A stretch of 8,644 nucleotides of DNA, taken from positions 1 to 8,644 of the forward strand of contig JANXBC010000048.1 in the NCBI GenBank assembly GCA_025060555.1, in the 5' to 3' direction. The DNA is from Candidatus Bipolaricaulota bacterium (lineage in GTDB: Bacteria; Bipolaricaulota; Bipolaricaulia; Bipolaricaulales; Bipolaricaulaceae). The position numbers and the translations under genes were made by a program. Below are positions 5,819 through 8,644 of this stretch, in pieces (position 1 is the first letter of the stretch; each line of letters starts with the position of its first letter). The notes beneath the pieces are model-generated. The model did not search any database and was not told the DNA's origin. It worked only from the letters and a program-made list of their open reading frames with translations.

Positions 5819-6661
5819 ATGCAGAGGCGCTTGGGAACGGTTGCAGTTTACGGGCTCCTCCTCCTGTGGTCCCTCGTTGTGGTGGCTCCCTTGTTCTGGA
5901 TGGTCACCACCTCCATCAAGGATAAAAACGACGTCTTCCTCGGCCCTAAATACTTACCCTGGGTGGACTTCATCCCCACAGGGCAATGGTGGGTGCGCCT
6001 GTTCACTGTGGAAAAGGACGCCGTTCTTTATCCCTACCTCAACAGCCTCATTGTTGCAAGCATCAGTGCATTTCTGACCACGATTTTAGGCGCGATGGCC
6101 GCTTACGCTCTTACTCGTGTGCGCTTTAAGTTTGGCCCGATGAAGAACGAAGACATTCTCTTTTGGATTGTCTCCCAGCGATTTATGCCCCCCATAGTCA
6201 CCGTATTTGCCATCTTCGTGATGTACCGCGTGACAAGGCTCTTGGACACCCATATCGGGCTCATCCTCGCCTACACCGTGTTCAACCTTCCCTTGGCGGT
6301 GTGGCTCATGTCCAACTTTCTTGCCCAGATCCCGCGGTCAGTGGAGGAGGCCGCCTGGGTGGACGGGGCCTCTCTTTGGACCACATTGTTTCGGGTGGTC
6401 GTCCCGATGGTGCTTCCAAGCCTCGTCGCTACCTTCCTTTTTTGCTTTGTGTTTGCTTGGAACGAATTCCTTTTCGCGCTTATCCTTTCGTACTCCCGCG
6501 CACAAACCGTTCCCCTCCTCATCGCCTCTCAACACTTCCAGCGCGGACCTCAGTGGTGGGATATCTCCGCCCTTTCCACGCTGGCAGTGTTGCCGCCCAT
6601 TGCCATCACCGTTGCGCTTCAGAAATACTTCGTGAAGGGATTAATCCCCATCGGAAAATAG
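5819..6661 (+). CDS. Carbohydrate ABC transporter permease, MalG/UgpE-type
   Basis: This is the 280-residue second membrane subunit of the importer. Helices are seen at about 8-32, 74-99, 112-137, 145-168, 194-223 and 248-268. The coupling motif is E177-A-A-x3-G183 (EEAAWVDGAS), followed by FRVVVPMVLP. FAWNEFLFALIL at 212-223 is typical of MalG-type subunits, and the tail GLIPIGK replaces the commoner GLTAGAVKG-like ending. ATG 5819 comes four bases after the previous stop; its RBS, GGAG at 5808-5811, lies at the end of the preceding gene, implying translational coupling. Family and topology are clear; substrate is not. Confidence 0.92.
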   Translation: MQRRLGTVAVYGLLLLWSLVVVAPLFWMVTTSIKDKNDVFLGPKYLPWVDFIPTGQWWVRLFTVEKDAVLYPYLNSLIVASISAFLTTILGAMAAYALTRVRFKFGPMKNEDILFWIVSQRFMPPIVTVFAIFVMYRVTRLLDTHIGLILAYTVFNLPLAVWLMSNFLAQIPRSVEEAAWVDGASLWTTLFRVVVPMVLPSLVATFLFCFVFAWNEFLFALILSYSRAQTVPLLIASQHFQRGPQWWDISALSTLAVLPPIAITVALQKYFVKGLIPIGK

Positions 6662-6670
6662 AGGGCAAGC

Positions 6671-8203
6671 TTGAGCAAAACGGTTATTCTTGCACACGAC
6701 CTGGGTACTACCGGGGATAAGGCGGTGGCCATTGACCTTTATCGCGGCTTGCTAACCAGTGCCTTTGTCCCCTACGAGACCCATAGCCCTTTCCCCCTGG
6801 GGGCGGAACAAGAGGCCGCTCAATGGTGGAATGCTGTGTGCCAAGCTTCTCAAGCTGTGCTCGCTTCTGGGGCTTTTTCCCCGACCGACCTTGCGGTGGT
6901 GGTGTTTTCAGGGCAGATGATGGGGTGCCTTCCTGTGGACGCACAAGGCAGGCCTTTGCGGCCCGCCATCATCTGGGCGGATCAGCGGGCGGTGCGAGAA
7001 GCTGCGGAGTTGGTCGAACGCGTGGGGATTTCTGAGGTGTACAAAATCACGGGGCACCGCGTGGGGCCGGCTTACTCCGGCCCTAAAATAGCCTGGCTTC
7101 GCCATTATGAGCCCGACAAATACGCAAAGACATACAAATTTCTTCAAGCCAAAGATTTCATCGTGCATAAGCTCACGGGAGCCTGGGTCACCGATTTTTC
7201 AGATGCCGGAGGTACAGGCCTTTTGCACCTCGTCTCGAAAGAGTGGTCGCCCGTGCTTTCCCAGGCCTTAGGGATTGATGTCGAGAAACTCCCGACTCCG
7301 GTCCCCTCCACCACGGTGGTGGGGGAAGTCACCGCTCATGCCAGTCAAGCCACGGGCATTCCCAAGGGCACGCCGGTGGTGGTGGGCGGCGGGGATGGAG
7401 TGTGTGCTACAGCTGGCGCAGGCGTGACTGGGGAGGGCGAAGGGTACGTGTACCTGGGTTCATCTGCGTGGATTGCGGCCTTAGCAAAAAAACCGTGTTT
7501 GGATCCCAAGATGCGCACGTTCACCTGGGTCTACCTTGATCCTGCATGGTTTTCGCCGAATGGAACCATGCACAACGCTGGAGCGGCAGTGGACTGGGTG
7601 CGTGAGCTTTTCGGGGTGAGCGATTTTGCCGCGTTTGAAGAAGAGGCCGCGCACTGTCCTGCCGGGGCAGATGGCCTCCTTTTCCTGCCCCACCTTCGCG
7701 GGGAAAGAAGCCCGTTTTGGAATCCCAAGGCCCGTGGGGTGTTTGTTGGGCTTTCTTCGTGCACAACCCGAAGTCATATCTTCCGAGCCGCTTTGGAAGG
7801 GGTGGCTTTGAACTTGAAAGCCATTGACGCTGCTCTTGCGGAGAACCATGTGGCGTTGTCTCGTATTCGCTTGATCGGCGGAGGTGCGCGCAGTCGTTTA
7901 TGGGCCCAGATTATCGCCGATGTCTTGGGACGGCCGGTGGAGTTAGTGGCCCAGCCACTCGAGGCGACCGCCCTGGGTGCCGCTGCCGCAGGAGCGGTAG
8001 GGGTTGGGTTGGCCCCAAGCCTAGCTCACGCAGTTCGGACCCTTGTTCACGTGCAAAGTGAAATCGCCCCAAAGCAAGTAGATGTGTATAATTTTTTGTA
8101 TCCTTTGTTCCTGGAAGCTTATCAAGACTTGGTGCCCTTGTGGCCAAAACTTTCTTCTTTCACGGGGTCGATGAGGGCCGAAGGAGGGGGGCATGGAGTA
8201 TAG
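6671..8203 (+). CDS. FGGY-family carbohydrate kinase, xylulokinase-like
   Basis: This 510-residue enzyme transfers phosphate from ATP to a sugar or polyol in the cytoplasm. The N-terminal ATP-phosphate motif is DLGTTGDKA (10-18). The substrate-side segment GQMMGCLPVDAQGRPLRPAI then WADQR (81-106) and DFSDAGGTGLL (175-185) are xylulokinase-like. The likely catalytic base is D242 in GGGDG. GERSPFWNP (344-352) and the adenine-site block LIGGGARSRLW (401-411) complete the fold. TTG 6671 is taken as start because it has GAGGG five bases upstream and because the DLGTTG motif begins only nine codons later, with no other start between. It begins ten bases after the permease stop. D-xylulose is a fair guess, but L-xylulose, ribulose, fuculose or other ketose kinases share these motifs, so no gene name is given. 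Confidence 0.9.
   Translation: MSKTVILAHDLGTTGDKAVAIDLYRGLLTSAFVPYETHSPFPLGAEQEAAQWWNAVCQASQAVLASGAFSPTDLAVVVFSGQMMGCLPVDAQGRPLRPAIIWADQRAVREAAELVERVGISEVYKITGHRVGPAYSGPKIAWLRHYEPDKYAKTYKFLQAKDFIVHKLTGAWVTDFSDAGGTGLLHLVSKEWSPVLSQALGIDVEKLPTPVPSTTVVGEVTAHASQATGIPKGTPVVVGGGDGVCATAGAGVTGEGEGYVYLGSSAWIAALAKKPCLDPKMRTFTWVYLDPAWFSPNGTMHNAGAAVDWVRELFGVSDFAAFEEEAAHCPAGADGLLFLPHLRGERSPFWNPKARGVFVGLSSCTTRSHIFRAALEGVALNLKAIDAALAENHVALSRIRLIGGGARSRLWAQIIADVLGRPVELVAQPLEATALGAAAAGAVGVGLAPSLAHAVRTLVHVQSEIAPKQVDVYNFLYPLFLEAYQDLVPLWPKLSSFTGSMRAEGGGHGV
8182..8187 (+). promoter_or_regulatory. Strong ribosome-binding site of the aldo/keto reductase gene
   Basis: AGGAGG inside the kinase gene ends five bases before ATG 8193, supporting that start and coupled translation from the overlapping gene. 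Confidence 0.75.
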
Positions 8204-8644
8204 ATACTTGGGGAAAACGGGGTTGTGCGTTTCTGAATTAGCCCTTGGGGCGCAAACCTTTGGTTGGTGCACAGATGAACGCGAGGCTTTTGAAATTTTG
8301 GATCGCTTTGTCGCAGCGGGCGGCAACTTCATCGATGTTGCGGACAGTTACAACAAAGGCGAGTCCGAAGCTATTGTCGGTCGGTGGCTTGCCTCCCGAG
8401 GGGGGCGTTCCCAACTCATTATCGCCACGAAGGTGTATTTCCCAGTGGGCACTGGGCCAAACGACAGGGGCCTTTCTCGCAAACACATCCTTGAATCCGT
8501 CCACGAGAGCCTGCGCCGTTTGCACACAGACTACATCGACCTGTATCAGCTGCACTGCTGGGATGGGGCCACACCTTTGGAGGAGACGCTGAGCACTCTG
8601 GATCACCTGGTGCGCGCCGGAAAAGTTCGGTACATCGGGGTCTC
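8193..8644 (+). CDS. Aldo/keto reductase (5' part; continues beyond the window)
   Basis: The gene overlaps the kinase by 11 bases (ATG 8193, kinase stop 8201-8203) and runs open to the window end, giving 150 residues of an expected ~320. It begins MEYRYLGKTGLCVSELALGAQTFG in the style of the YghZ/YajO/IolS branch of the family. These enzymes reduce aldehydes or ketones, or oxidise alcohols, with NADP(H) in the cytoplasm. All four catalytic residues are present: D51 and Y53 (FIDVADSYNKGESE), K80 (IIATKV) and H121 (DLYQLH). RAGKVRYIGV follows. Its place in the operon suggests it interconverts a sugar and its polyol or keto form before or after phosphorylation; that role is inferred. Confidence 0.93.
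   Translation, partial: MEYRYLGKTGLCVSELALGAQTFGWCTDEREAFEILDRFVAAGGNFIDVADSYNKGESEAIVGRWLASRGGRSQLIIATKVYFPVGTGPNDRGLSRKHILESVHESLRRLHTDYIDLYQLHCWDGATPLEETLSTLDHLVRAGKVRYIGV

Noticed and set aside
1..8644. CRISPR array, toxin-antitoxin pair, phage genes or defence system
   Set aside because: No regularly spaced repeats and no protein with matching motifs were found on either strand.

Overview
This window looks like chromosomal DNA from a GC-rich bacterium, probably a thermophile, but I cannot place it taxonomically. The evidence for a bacterium is strong Shine-Dalgarno sites, a clean sigma70-type promoter, GTG and TTG starts, and tightly packed operons. The left part (about 1-1300) is markedly richer in GC and in G/C-ending codons than the sugar operon on the right (3373-8644). 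The change falls across a block of decayed insertion-sequence DNA.

Layout: (1) 1-884 is the 3' part of a beta-lactamase-fold serine hydrolase gene that begins before the window. (2) 894-1748 encodes an unrecognised protein with a soluble helical N-terminal half and about four membrane segments. (3) 1749-3045 has no intact gene. It holds two complementary halves of a dead IS5-like element: the transposase 3' part on the minus strand at 1945-2462 and the 5' part on the plus strand at 2724-3043. Both outer ends carry the same 16-bp terminal sequence. After each half comes a copy of a diverged repeat (A, 2463-2655; B, 3046-3242), and copy B supplies the operon promoter (TTGGCG, 17 bp, TATAAT). 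(4) 3373-8644 is a carbohydrate operon on the plus strand. In order it encodes an exported solute-binding protein, two CUT1-type ABC permeases, an FGGY-family sugar kinase and an aldo/keto reductase cut off by the window end.

How the genes work together: the binding protein and permeases should import a sugar or polyol. The kinase would phosphorylate it or its ketose product, and the aldo/keto reductase would interconvert carbonyl and alcohol forms. No ABC ATPase is seen, so it lies downstream or is shared from elsewhere. A strong hairpin between the binding-protein gene and the first permease gene probably gives the binding protein higher expression. The remaining gene junctions are very short or overlapping, as expected for one transcript. 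The substrate cannot be named from sequence alone. I see no CRISPR array, tRNA, rRNA, defence system or clearly new system here. The most unusual structure is the split, inverted IS remnant with its paired repeats.
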